Assembly (NCBI RefSeq): GCF_030160635.1
Contig: NZ_BSOS01000058.1
Location: forward strand, 1-39,489
DNA length: 39,489 nucleotides
Direction of reading: 5' to 3'
Source of the DNA: Acidocella aquatica
GTDB taxonomy: Bacteria > Pseudomonadota > Alphaproteobacteria > Acetobacterales > Acetobacteraceae
Part shown: in pieces, positions 32,264 to 39,489 of the stretch
Layout: each line of letters begins with the position of its first letter
Numbering within the stretch: the stretch's first letter is position 1
The notes under the pieces: model-generated
The model's database searches: none
What the model saw: only the letters and a program-made list of their open reading frames with translations
What the model was told of the DNA's origin: nothing
Made by a program: the position numbers and the translations under genes

Positions 32264-33118
32264 ATGTTGACCCCCCGCCGGCCAGGCATTGCCTTTGAGC
32301 GAGGCGTCACGCCGATCCTATGGTCGAGAGATCACGAATTCGCGCAGTTTCTGAACGGAGTTTCGGTTATCATCGCTCCCATTGAGCATTTGCTAAACAA
32401 TGTCGCCAATGAGGTTCGTACGAAACATTGTGAAAATAATCCTGCTCTAAAAGAAGAGCTGGAGCTGTTTATTAAGCAGGAGACCAACCACACACTGTAC
32501 CATAACCGGTTCAACAAACTTCTCTTGGATGCAGGTTATGACATCAAACCTGTCATCGCCAAAGTAACGGCTGAACTCAAGGAAATGCGCGATAAGAAGT
32601 CATTAGCTTTTTGTGCCGCGTATTGCGCCGGGTTCGAGAATACCGCAACCTTCACAGCAAAATATGTGTACGAGCAATGCGATAAGTATTTTGAAGGTGC
32701 GGAACCATCGGGTGCCAATTTATGGCTCTGGCATATCTCAGAAGAGTTTGAACATCGCACGTCCTGCCATGAAGCCTTTAATGCCGTTTCTGGCAGCTAT
32801 TTTCTGCGCATTTGGGGTTTTCTGTACAGTTTTTGGCATGTCAATCATTGCTTCTGGCGCGGCACCGCGGTCTTGCTGAGAAAAGATCGCGAAACCATGA
32901 CAGCTTCCCAGCGCTGGGCTTCGCGTTTTAACCAGGCGCGCAACATCGCCCGGCAGTTTTCCTGGGCTATCCCGCGTATGCTGCAACTGCTATCCCCGGC
33001 GTTCGATCCTGCAAAAATGCCAATACCTCCACGCATTCAGGCTGCGCTGGATTTCTTCAAAACGACTGACCCGATCAACGAGACATTCATTTCTGTGTAT
33101 CGGTTTGCACCGGAGTAG
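32264..33118 (+). CDS. Metal-dependent hydrolase family protein (PF10118-like)
   Basis: The protein has 284 residues with the helical pattern of the predicted metal-dependent hydrolase family: VSVIIAPIEHLLNNV, LFIKQETNHTLYHNRFN, YCAGFENTATFTAKYV, LWLWHISEEFEHRTSCHEAF. Conserved Glu/His pairs (E-x2-H, Q-E-x2-H, E-E-x2-H) suggest a di-metal helical-bundle site. The real substrate of the family is unknown to me. ATG at 32,264 follows GGAGAAAGAGAG; an in-frame TTG at 32,168 has no ribosome site. Base composition is more AT-rich than in the flanking catabolic genes. Confidence 0.75.
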   Translation: MLTPRRPGIAFERGVTPILWSRDHEFAQFLNGVSVIIAPIEHLLNNVANEVRTKHCENNPALKEELELFIKQETNHTLYHNRFNKLLLDAGYDIKPVIAKVTAELKEMRDKKSLAFCAAYCAGFENTATFTAKYVYEQCDKYFEGAEPSGANLWLWHISEEFEHRTSCHEAFNAVSGSYFLRIWGFLYSFWHVNHCFWRGTAVLLRKDRETMTASQRWASRFNQARNIARQFSWAIPRMLQLLSPAFDPAKMPIPPRIQAALDFFKTTDPINETFISVYRFAPE

Positions 33119-33366
33119 TCAGCTAACCGCCGCATTCGACACCATCGTTTGGCGCCTCAATTTTCGATCCAGCCGCAGTTTGAACTGGGGCCGGATGCTT
33201 TTTGTTGGTCCTTCTCATCAGCTTCACCGGACGATCATGACAATATTTTCCAGTTTCATTCGTCTGCGAGAAAAAGCAAACCACGCCTATTTATGACCGT
33301 TTCTGACTGGAAATCAGCACGCAATTCACATACGTTAGACAAAAACCACCAGGGGAAATCAGCCAA

Positions 33367-34069
33367 ATGAACCTCATCGACCAAAGAATTGCTGCCTGGG
33401 GCGGGCCGTTTTGTGTTGTAACTTTCGGGTCAGGCCTATTGTTAGCCGGTTTCGTTCCGCCACCGTCCCCTTCTCTGGATGCAATGCATATCGCCGCGAT
33501 CTACCAGGCTAAAGCTATGCTTATCCAGATTGGCATGATCCTCGGGCTGTTTGGTATTGCGGGGTATATGTCGCTCGTGGGCGCGATCTCGGTCCAACTG
33601 TTCCGTATCAAGGGGATCAGCCGCTTGCCGCCTTACATGCAGCTCGGCGCCGGCGCTATTGGCGTACTCACCGTCATGTTCCCCGTCATGATCTTTGCAA
33701 TGGCCGCCTTCCGCCCTGAACGCGACCCAAATCTCACCCAATTATTGAACGACGCTGGATGGCTGATCATCATCCCCGCCTTCCCGACCTTCATCGCGCA
33801 GTTTGCGCGGCTTCGCCGCGGGCGTATTGCAAGACAAAAGCCCCACACCGGTCTTCCCGCGCTGGTCTGCTTACTTTAATATCTGGATGGCAGTGCTGTT
33901 TTTGCCCGGCGGTGCCTCATTCTGTTTCAAAACGGGGCCGTTCGCTTGGGACGGTCTGCTTGCTTACTGGCTCGCGGCCGGATCCTTTTTCATCTGGCTG
34001 CTCGTCATGTCCTGGCTGACGCTCCGCGCGATCCGGAGTGAAGAGGCTACGCTTAGAGAGGCTCGATAA
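33367..34069 (+). pseudogene. Six-TM membrane protein, frameshifted paralogue of the next gene
   Basis: Reading starts at ATG 33,367 (MNLIDQRIAAWGG) and gives about four hydrophobic segments, then changes frame at 33,809-33,811. The remainder, ending in FPRWSAYFNIWMAV and KTGPFAWDGLLAYW, lies in the +1 frame. Removing one base there (for example C33811) restores a protein whose local length matches the intact paralogue at 34,218 exactly across 27 residues (P-x-F-I to F-P-R-W). Shared segments include AAFRP-R and NDAGWL. It is either a true single-base disruption or a sequence error. No function is known to me. Confidence 0.7.
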
Positions 34070-34077
34070 ACGCACGT

Positions 34078-34180
34078 ATGGATCTCGGGCTCCCGTATCG
34101 AGGTCTCCATTGAAACGAGAGCATCGCCTGGCATCACAGTAGTGTTGGGGTGGACGGGCCAACACAACTGTAATGCCAGG
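34078..34180. terminator. Two consecutive hairpins between the paralogous membrane genes
   Basis: The first, ATGGA-T-CTCG to CGAG-GTC-TCCAT (34,078-34,110), is imperfect. The second (34,127-34,180) is a 54-base structure: CCTGGCAT, ACAGT and TGTTGG pair in mirror order with CCAACA, ACTGT and ATGCCAGG, with symmetric 1- and 2-base mismatches and a 10-base loop. It may be a terminator, an attenuator or a short non-autonomous element. Confidence 0.6.
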
Positions 34181-34217
34181 TGTTTGGTGAACAAGAGCGA
34201 ACTGGGGGAGCAAAAAA

Positions 34218-34913
34218 ATGGTCACGCGTATAGATAAGGCCGGCGCCTTGGGGGGCTTTCTTTTCCTTGGGTTTTTCTTCATCGGTTTCTGGCCGCTTGC
34301 GCATTTCTTACCGCCGCAAACGCCAATGGATGATGCAGCCAGCATTTCCGCCATGTACCAGGGCAATACGGATGGCATCCGTCTCGCCATGGTCTGCCTT
34401 TGCTTCGGTGCCATGTTCTACATCCCCTACATTGTAACCATGGCGAATTTCATCCGCCGCATGGAAGGGGGCGCCGGCTTCCTAACCCTGTGCGAACTGG
34501 CTGGAGGTATCACCGGCTCATTGTTCCTTTTTATTCCGGCGATGATATGGGAACTTGCCGCCTTCCGGCCGGATCGCTCCATCGAGCTGACGCAGTTCAC
34601 CAATGATGCGGGTTGGCTGTTTCTTATCGCGGCCGTGCCGCCTTTTATTCTTCAGACCATGCCGCTTGGCGTTGCCATTCTCATCGATAAATCGCAACCT
34701 CATCTGTTCCCGCGCTGGTTTGCGTGGCTCACCTTCGGGCTGGAATTGACGTATTTGCCCGGGATGGCGGCATATTTCTACAAATCCGGTCCTTTCGCAT
34801 GGAGCGGGCTGTTTCCTTACTGGGTCCCCTTCACAACCTACGGCTTTTGGATAGCGGCGACTTCCTGGATCATGTTCCGATCAGTTAACGTAATTATCCG
34901 TGAAACCGCTTGA
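34218..34913 (+). CDS. Six-TM membrane protein of unknown function
   Basis: At 231 residues it has six hydrophobic segments (about 10-30, 57-80, 94-117, 133-157, 168-189, 198-220), short loops and no signal peptide cleavage site. The central loop has AAFRPDRSIELTQFTNDAGW, shared with its frameshifted neighbour. I do not recognise a family with a known role. ATG at 34,218 follows GGGGGAG. It is followed after 16 bases by an EthD-like gene and then a GMC oxidoreductase, so it may help move or sense a hydrophobic substrate of that small operon; this is inference. Confidence 0.75.
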   Translation: MVTRIDKAGALGGFLFLGFFFIGFWPLAHFLPPQTPMDDAASISAMYQGNTDGIRLAMVCLCFGAMFYIPYIVTMANFIRRMEGGAGFLTLCELAGGITGSLFLFIPAMIWELAAFRPDRSIELTQFTNDAGWLFLIAAVPPFILQTMPLGVAILIDKSQPHLFPRWFAWLTFGLELTYLPGMAAYFYKSGPFAWSGLFPYWVPFTTYGFWIAATSWIMFRSVNVIIRETA

Positions 34914-34929
34914 AGCAGGAGTTTATTCC

Positions 34930-35295
34930 ATGCCAAAAACCCTCATGCTCGTCTTCTCCAGCCCCATCTCCGCGGCGCAGGAGACTGCGTATAATGCCTG
35001 GTACACGGACAAGCATTTGCCGGATATTTGCGCCATCCCAGGCGTCATCAGTGCCACGCGCTATAAAATCGACAAATCCGTAGCCCTCATGCCCGGCCTG
35101 CCGGCGGACCCTAATGCCTATCTCGCGGTCTATGAACTGGAGGCCAAAACCTCCGCGGAACTGGAGGTTTTTGCGCAAGCCATGCGCGAGGCATTGCAGC
35201 AAGGGCGCGCGGACCTCAGCCCACTGCTCGACCTTGCGCATGCCTCTTCCAGCTTTGCCGTGCCCATCACCACTCGCCTGCTGCCGCTGGCCTGA
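34930..35295 (+). CDS. EthD-like dimeric alpha/beta-barrel protein
   Basis: This small protein has 121 residues. It starts TLMLVFSSPISAAQETAYNA, followed by WYTDKHLPDICAIPGVISATRY, a pattern of the ferredoxin-like dimeric alpha/beta-barrel group (EthD/YCII-like), in which W-Y-x2-x-H-L-P-x2 is characteristic. Such proteins often accompany oxidative catabolic genes. Its stop overlaps the next ATG by one base (TGATG), so it is co-translated with the GMC oxidoreductase. ATG 34,930 has AGGAG 8 bases upstream. Confidence 0.7.
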   Translation: MPKTLMLVFSSPISAAQETAYNAWYTDKHLPDICAIPGVISATRYKIDKSVALMPGLPADPNAYLAVYELEAKTSAELEVFAQAMREALQQGRADLSPLLDLAHASSSFAVPITTRLLPLA

Positions 35296-36914
35296 TGCAA
35301 CCGGTTTACGACTACATCATCATCGGTGCCGGTTCTGCCGGCTCGGTTCTGGCCTATCGCCTCAGCGCCAATCCGGCGCACCAGGTGTTGTTGGTGGAGA
35401 GCGGGCCGCCCGATAAAAGCGCGCTCATCCACATGCCCATGGGTGTCGGCCGCCTGCAGACCCATGGCAAGCAGCATTATTGGCATTACGAAGTCGCGAA
35501 AAGCGGTAACCGCCCCACGGAGCCCTGGATCAAGGGCCGCACTTTAGGCGGCTCCAGCTCGGTCAACGGCATGGTCTATGTCCGCGGCACCCCGGCTGAC
35601 TATGATGAATGGGCGCAGGCCGGCTGCACCGGCTGGGGCTGGGATGAAATCGGCCGCTGCTTCGCCGAACTTGAAAACCACGCCCTCGGCCCCGGCGGCG
35701 GCCGCGGCACCTCCGGCCCGCTGCGCATCACCATGCCGCCCAAGGGCGATGCCCTGGCCGAAGCTTTTCTGGCCGCTGCCGCCCAAGCCGGAACCCCGAC
35801 AGTGCCGGACACCAACGCGCCGGATGCCGCCATGGCCGGTTGCTTCAGCTACCAGCCACGCACGATTTTTTCCGGCAAGCGGTTTTCCGCCGCCCGCGCC
35901 TTTCTGGAGCCAGCCCGGCAGCGGCGCAACCTCACCATCCTCACGGATACCGACGTGCTGCGGATAGAATTTACCGGTAATCGCGCCAGCGGCATAACCC
36001 TGCGCCGGGCGGGTTCTGCGCAAAGCATTGCCGCCCGGCTTGAAATCATCCTCTCGGCCGGCGCCCTGCAATCCCCCAAATTGCTGCAACTCTCCGGCAT
36101 CGGTCCCGGCGCCCTGCTGCAATCGCTCGGCATCCCGGTCATCGCGGATTTACCTGGCGTCGGGCAAAACCTGCGCGAGCACCGCGGCCAGCAGCTCAGC
36201 TACCGCACCCTGAAAGGCGGCCATAACCATGAACTGCGCGGCCCAGGTCTCGCCCTCTCGGTGCTGCGCTACGCGCTCACCCGCAGCGGCCCGCTCGCCA
36301 ATGCCGTATTCGACCTCTCCGGCTACCTTAAAACCACCCCGGACCAGCTGCGGCCGGACGGCCAGATCGGCGTCGGGCTCTTCTCCTTCGAGGTGAAACC
36401 GCAAGGCGGCCAGCACCCGCTGGATGACCGCGCTGTCAGCCCCTATCCCGGCCTCACCATGTTCGGCTGCCATTTGCGCCCGGAGAGCCAGGGCGAGCTG
36501 CGCATCCGCTCCGCCGACCCGGATGCCGCCCCCTATATCAACGCCAATTACATGGCCACAGAGAGCGACCGCATCCGCACCGTGGCCCTGTTCCGCGTCA
36601 TGCGCGCCATCGCCGCACAGCCGGCTTTGGCCCCCTTCATCCATTCCGAGCTGATGCCGGGTGCTGCTTGTGTCAGCGATGACGACATCATCGATGCCGC
36701 CTTCAACATGGGCACGCCCGGCTACCACGTTGCCGGCACCTGCCGCATGGGAACGGATGACATGGCGGTGCTGGACCCAGGCTTGCGCGTGCGCGGCGTA
36801 CAGGGCCTGCGCGTGGTGGATACCTCAATCTGGCCCGCCATGGTATCTGGCAACACCAACGGCCCCGCCATGGCCACCGCCTGGCGCGCCGCGGAATTGA
36901 TTTTGACGAACTGA
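35295..36914 (+). CDS. GMC family oxidoreductase (choline/alcohol dehydrogenase-like)
   Basis: This 539-residue FAD enzyme has the N-terminal dinucleotide motif IIIGAGSAGSVLAYRL, GMC signature 1 (GRTLGGSSSVNGMVYVRG), the second signature region SAGALQSPKLLQLSGIGP, and a C-terminal catalytic segment (GTPGYHVAGTCRMG with His, and SGNTNGPAMATAWRAAELI). It oxidises an alcohol, with electrons passed to a quinone or O2. Substrates of GMC relatives include choline, aliphatic and terpenoid alcohols and polyethylene glycol; the specific one here is unknown. Confidence 0.9.
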   Translation: MQPVYDYIIIGAGSAGSVLAYRLSANPAHQVLLVESGPPDKSALIHMPMGVGRLQTHGKQHYWHYEVAKSGNRPTEPWIKGRTLGGSSSVNGMVYVRGTPADYDEWAQAGCTGWGWDEIGRCFAELENHALGPGGGRGTSGPLRITMPPKGDALAEAFLAAAAQAGTPTVPDTNAPDAAMAGCFSYQPRTIFSGKRFSAARAFLEPARQRRNLTILTDTDVLRIEFTGNRASGITLRRAGSAQSIAARLEIILSAGALQSPKLLQLSGIGPGALLQSLGIPVIADLPGVGQNLREHRGQQLSYRTLKGGHNHELRGPGLALSVLRYALTRSGPLANAVFDLSGYLKTTPDQLRPDGQIGVGLFSFEVKPQGGQHPLDDRAVSPYPGLTMFGCHLRPESQGELRIRSADPDAAPYINANYMATESDRIRTVALFRVMRAIAAQPALAPFIHSELMPGAACVSDDDIIDAAFNMGTPGYHVAGTCRMGTDDMAVLDPGLRVRGVQGLRVVDTSIWPAMVSGNTNGPAMATAWRAAELILTN

Positions 36915-37302
36915 TCTTACGGAGGCACAAAACCCAGATGCCCGATCTGACCCAGGATGACGAACGGCGGGTGACGCAGTTTCCGGCAGGCAGGCTCCTC
37001 AGAGCGCTGAATATGCTCCGCACGCGCGGAGAACGGCGCTGGGCTTTTTTTTGCACGGGCCAAAAAATTGCGCGCGCAATTGACCGAACTTGAGGCGCGG
37101 CTAGAGTTGCACCAGGTGGCGCCGCGCGGATTACCTCTCAGGCGCGCGAATCAGACAAGCTCGACGAGCTTAAACTCGGCCATGCCGGCCACTCAATGAC
37201 CCCCTGAATTGCTCAAGGCCGCGATGCGCGTATTACAGGAAACATAACGAAAAATGGGCATCGATTTGTCCGCAATGAGCCGGAATGGAGGAGATAGGCA
37301 AT
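36915..37302 (+). other. Gap holding a broken small ORF; otherwise no gene
   Basis: This 388-base stretch contains one ribosome-site-preceded ORF that appears frameshifted (see the entry at 36,938) and the ribosome site of the next gene. I see no RNA gene or clear terminator in it. Confidence 0.4.
36938..37199 (+). pseudogene. Small coiled-coil ORF interrupted at an 8-T run
   Basis: GGAGG precedes ATG 36,938. The frame gives MPDLTQDDERRVTQFPAGRL and reaches a TTTTTTTT run (37,045-37,052), after which it ends 51 codons from the start. In the next frame the DNA continues as ARAKKLRAQLTELEARLELH, a good heptad-like helix, to a stop at 37,199. Removing one T joins the halves (about 86 residues). 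It is either a slippage-disrupted small gene or one expressed by slippage on the T run. No family was recognised. Confidence 0.4.
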
Positions 37303-38391
37303 ATGGCCGGAAACCAAGCCTTGCAGCGCTATGATGACGTAACCGCGGACTGGCTGACGGCGGCGCTGCAGCCTACTTGGCCGGGCGTGCGGGTCGCAAA
37401 TTTGCAGCGGGGAAAAGTTTTCGGACATAAACAAAATAAGTTTCGCCTTGTGGCGGAATATGCAGCTGGCGGCCCGCAGCCCGATGTGAAACATTTCATC
37501 GTGAAGGGGAATTTTCCGGGTGAGAACGACCCTTCCACCGGGCCGGCCTGGGCGATGGCGAATGAGGTGCTTTCCATCCGTGATCTGGCGCCGCAAATTG
37601 CCGCCCCGGCAATGCCGGCCTGGTACCGGATCGAGGTGCAGCCGGATGCTGCGGATATTTTAATGCAGGATCTCACGCCGCAAGGAGCGACTTTCTTCAA
37701 TGCCTTCCGCACACTGACTTTGGGACAGGCCATGGCGTTCATGGATGCGTTCGCCAAGATGCATGCCAGCTCCTGGAATAGCCCGGCTTTCGCCGCAGGC
37801 GGCACCATGGGACCGGAGAGTGTTGCCGGGCAGAACCGCAAAATTCTGCACGAAATGTATTTCCCGAGTTTTTTCCGGGCAGACCATTGGCAAAGCTACG
37901 TGGATCAGCCGCGCGGGCGGACTTTGCCCGCCGCATTTCAGGACATGGGCAAGGCCGAAACCGCATGGCATCGCATGTGGGGCGCGCTGAAGCAAGCCGC
38001 CATGGTCATCGTGCATGGCGATGAACATCTCGGCAATCTATATGTGAGCGCGGATGGCACGCCGGGCGTGATCGACTGGGTGGCGCGGCCCGAGCATTGG
38101 ACTATCGGTATTGTCTATTTCATGCTCTGTGCGCTGGATGTCATAGACCGGCGAAATTGGGAGCGGGCGCTGATCTCACATTATGTGACGCGGTTGCGGG
38201 CCTGTGGCGTGCCGGATGCGCCAAGCTTTGATGACGCCTGGTTTTTGTACCGGGTGGCATGTTTCTATCCTACCGTGACATGGCTGAACAACAGCTCCGT
38301 CTGGCAGCCAGAAGCCATCAATACCGCAAATACAGTGCGCGCCATGATGGCAGCCGTCGAACATGACAGTTTTGGATTATTGGGCGTTTAG
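37303..38391 (+). CDS. Phosphotransferase family protein (CHK/APH-like kinase fold)
   Basis: This protein of 362 residues has the kinase-like small-molecule phosphotransferase pattern: LQPTWPGVRVANLQ, KHFIVKG (candidate ATP Lys), DILMQDLTPQG, the catalytic loop VIVHGDEHLGNLYV (H-G-D-x-H-x2-N), and GVIDWVARPEHWTIG with the metal Asp. It is closest in layout to CHK/DUF1679 and EcKL-like kinases, which phosphorylate alcohols such as sterols or choline, and related bacterial proteins near alcohol-catabolic genes. ATG 37,303 has GGAGGAG 9 bases upstream, better than ATG 37,285. It follows the GMC gene region, but the target is unknown. Confidence 0.8.
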   Translation: MAGNQALQRYDDVTADWLTAALQPTWPGVRVANLQRGKVFGHKQNKFRLVAEYAAGGPQPDVKHFIVKGNFPGENDPSTGPAWAMANEVLSIRDLAPQIAAPAMPAWYRIEVQPDAADILMQDLTPQGATFFNAFRTLTLGQAMAFMDAFAKMHASSWNSPAFAAGGTMGPESVAGQNRKILHEMYFPSFFRADHWQSYVDQPRGRTLPAAFQDMGKAETAWHRMWGALKQAAMVIVHGDEHLGNLYVSADGTPGVIDWVARPEHWTIGIVYFMLCALDVIDRRNWERALISHYVTRLRACGVPDAPSFDDAWFLYRVACFYPTVTWLNNSSVWQPEAINTANTVRAMMAAVEHDSFGLLGV

Positions 38392-38434
38392 TCAGCGCAT
38401 CGGATCAGTGATTTAACAACTTCTGGCGAATTTC

Positions 38435-39445
38435 ATGAAACAACCACGATTGCAGAAAATCCGAAGTTACTGCGCAGCCCTTGAAAAACGCGGCATTGCG
38501 ATACCGGCGCCACTGCAAATGCTCATTGAGGCAGCTTCGGCAGACGACAGAGACATTGTTGCCGCCAGCTACGTATCGATGCTGCGTCTGGTCGCAGAGG
38601 CGGCACCTGCCGATTTTGCCGTTGCATTCGGCGCCGCGCGGCATTTGGCTGAATGGGGCATCGTCGGGCACGCAATATCGAGCTGCGGCACGTTACGCCG
38701 GGCGTTTGAAATCTGGTTGCGATTTGCTGACATAGCCGGCGATCCATTACGATATCGCTGGGAAATCGACGATCAGGTTTGGCGTGTCGTCTTCCTGCCC
38801 ACCTATGCACCCGGGAGCAATCTGGCACGATTTTGCGCAGAAGAGTTTGCTGGTTCATTTTTGCGTTTTGCCAATGAGACCACGGGATTCGACGGGAAAA
38901 ATGCGGCGACTCGATTTATGCATCACGCAAGCCAAGGCGTGGATTACGCCACTTTCATTCCCGGAACAGTTCAGTTCTCAGCCATCACGAATGACTTGAC
39001 TTTGCCCGGCTACGTTCTGGATATGCCAATCGTGTCGCGCGATGATGAGTTGTTTAATCTGCTCGTTCAACATCTCGCGGTCAAACACCCGGCAGGGGCT
39101 TCAGATAGTATTGCGCATCAGTTGCGTCAGGTCTTAATCGCCTCGCCCGAACCTGAGCGCAAACTCCATAATGTCGCTACGGCTCTGGGCCTCAGCCCCC
39201 GCACGCTGAATCGAAAATTGACGGCGGAAGGCACGAGCTTTACGCATGTCCTGGCCGAATTCCGCAACGATTATGCCAAGGCATTATTGCGGGATGGCAC
39301 TCTTGGCACAAAGCAAATTTCGCATGTGCTCGGATTCCGCAACGATCAGAGTCTACGCCGCGCATTTTTGCAGTGGAACGACATACCTCTAGGAGCTTGG
39401 CGGAACGCATACGGAAAGCCGTCTATGAGACCTGTGCGCGGATAG
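38435..39445 (+). CDS. AraC family transcriptional regulator (Arabinose_bd/OruR-like N-domain)
   Basis: This 336-residue protein has an N-terminal regulatory domain of the PF12625 type (ALEKRGIAIPAPLQMLIEAA through YGLDM-like positions), with the landmarks GIVGHAISSCGTLRRAFEIW and LPTYAP. A C-terminal AraC HTH pair (about 230-330) contains VATALGLSPRTLNRKLTAEG, FRNDYAKALLRDGTLGTKQI and VLGFRNDQSLRRAFLQW. These regulators usually activate catabolic operons in response to a small ligand. It is the last gene in view and may control the GMC/phosphotransferase genes or genes to the right. Its ribosome site is weak. Confidence 0.88.
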   Translation: MKQPRLQKIRSYCAALEKRGIAIPAPLQMLIEAASADDRDIVAASYVSMLRLVAEAAPADFAVAFGAARHLAEWGIVGHAISSCGTLRRAFEIWLRFADIAGDPLRYRWEIDDQVWRVVFLPTYAPGSNLARFCAEEFAGSFLRFANETTGFDGKNAATRFMHHASQGVDYATFIPGTVQFSAITNDLTLPGYVLDMPIVSRDDELFNLLVQHLAVKHPAGASDSIAHQLRQVLIASPEPERKLHNVATALGLSPRTLNRKLTAEGTSFTHVLAEFRNDYAKALLRDGTLGTKQISHVLGFRNDQSLRRAFLQWNDIPLGAWRNAYGKPSMRPVRG

Positions 39446-39489
39446 GCTTGCATCGACGCGGTTGGTTCTGATTCGTTGAGTTGACGGAT

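Noticed and set aside
1-39489. CRISPR arrays, tRNA/rRNA genes, intact insertion sequences
   Set aside because: I looked for regular spaced repeats, tRNA-like cloverleaf ends and transposase motifs by eye and found none beyond the recombinase remnant. A dedicated search would be more reliable.

Overview
The window looks like a chromosomal segment of a GC-rich alphaproteobacterium. The gene set (IolC with a C-terminal DUF2090 domain, an RpiR-type iol repressor, an OprD-like porin, a dmp-type phenol hydroxylase, ring-hydroxylating oxygenase and SDR modules) fits a metabolically broad soil or water lineage, perhaps Acetobacteraceae-like. That assignment is an inference from protein character only.

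Region 1 (about 1-17,340) is a large myo-inositol/sugar catabolic locus. At the left edge, a truncated sugar ABC-transporter binding protein, a TIM-barrel isomerase and a Gfo/Idh/MocA dehydrogenase lie on the minus strand behind their own promoter region. A long minus-strand operon follows in the order iolD, iolE, mmsA/iolA, SMP-30 lactonase, LigC-like dehydrogenase, HpcH/HpaI aldolase, IlvD/Edd dehydratase and iolG-like dehydrogenase. An RpiR-type regulator (IolR-like) is divergent from iolD, and GGAA-N6-TTCC operators lie between the two. Next come iolB and iolC (IolC fused to DUF2090) on the minus strand, divergent from iolG on the plus strand. The iol core turns inositol into acetyl-CoA and a C3 unit. 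The embedded genes spell out a separate non-phosphorylative sugar-acid route (dehydrogenase, lactonase, dehydratase, pyruvate-forming aldolase).

Region 2 (17,340-21,450) holds an OprD-family porin with a clear sigma70-type promoter and a leader of about 280 nt, a LacI-family regulator, and a membrane fatty-acid-desaturase-like protein.

Region 3 (21,450-31,600) is an aromatic/alicyclic catabolic island. It has a ring-hydroxylating oxygenase alpha subunit that lacks its Rieske domain, a SnoaL-like protein, two SDRs, an enoyl-CoA hydratase-family protein, two VOC-fold proteins, and a complete six-gene phenol hydroxylase operon (dmpKLMNOP type). No catechol-cleavage genes and no DmpR-type activator are in view. 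A serine-recombinase remnant abuts and overlaps the 3' end of the operon.

Region 4 (31,560-39,489) is a mixed accessory segment. It holds a PF10118-like metal-dependent hydrolase, two paralogous six-TM membrane proteins (the first frameshifted), an EthD-like small protein, a GMC oxidoreductase, a probably frameshifted coiled-coil ORF, a CHK/APH-like phosphotransferase and an AraC-family regulator. No rRNA, tRNA, CRISPR array or intact transposase was seen.
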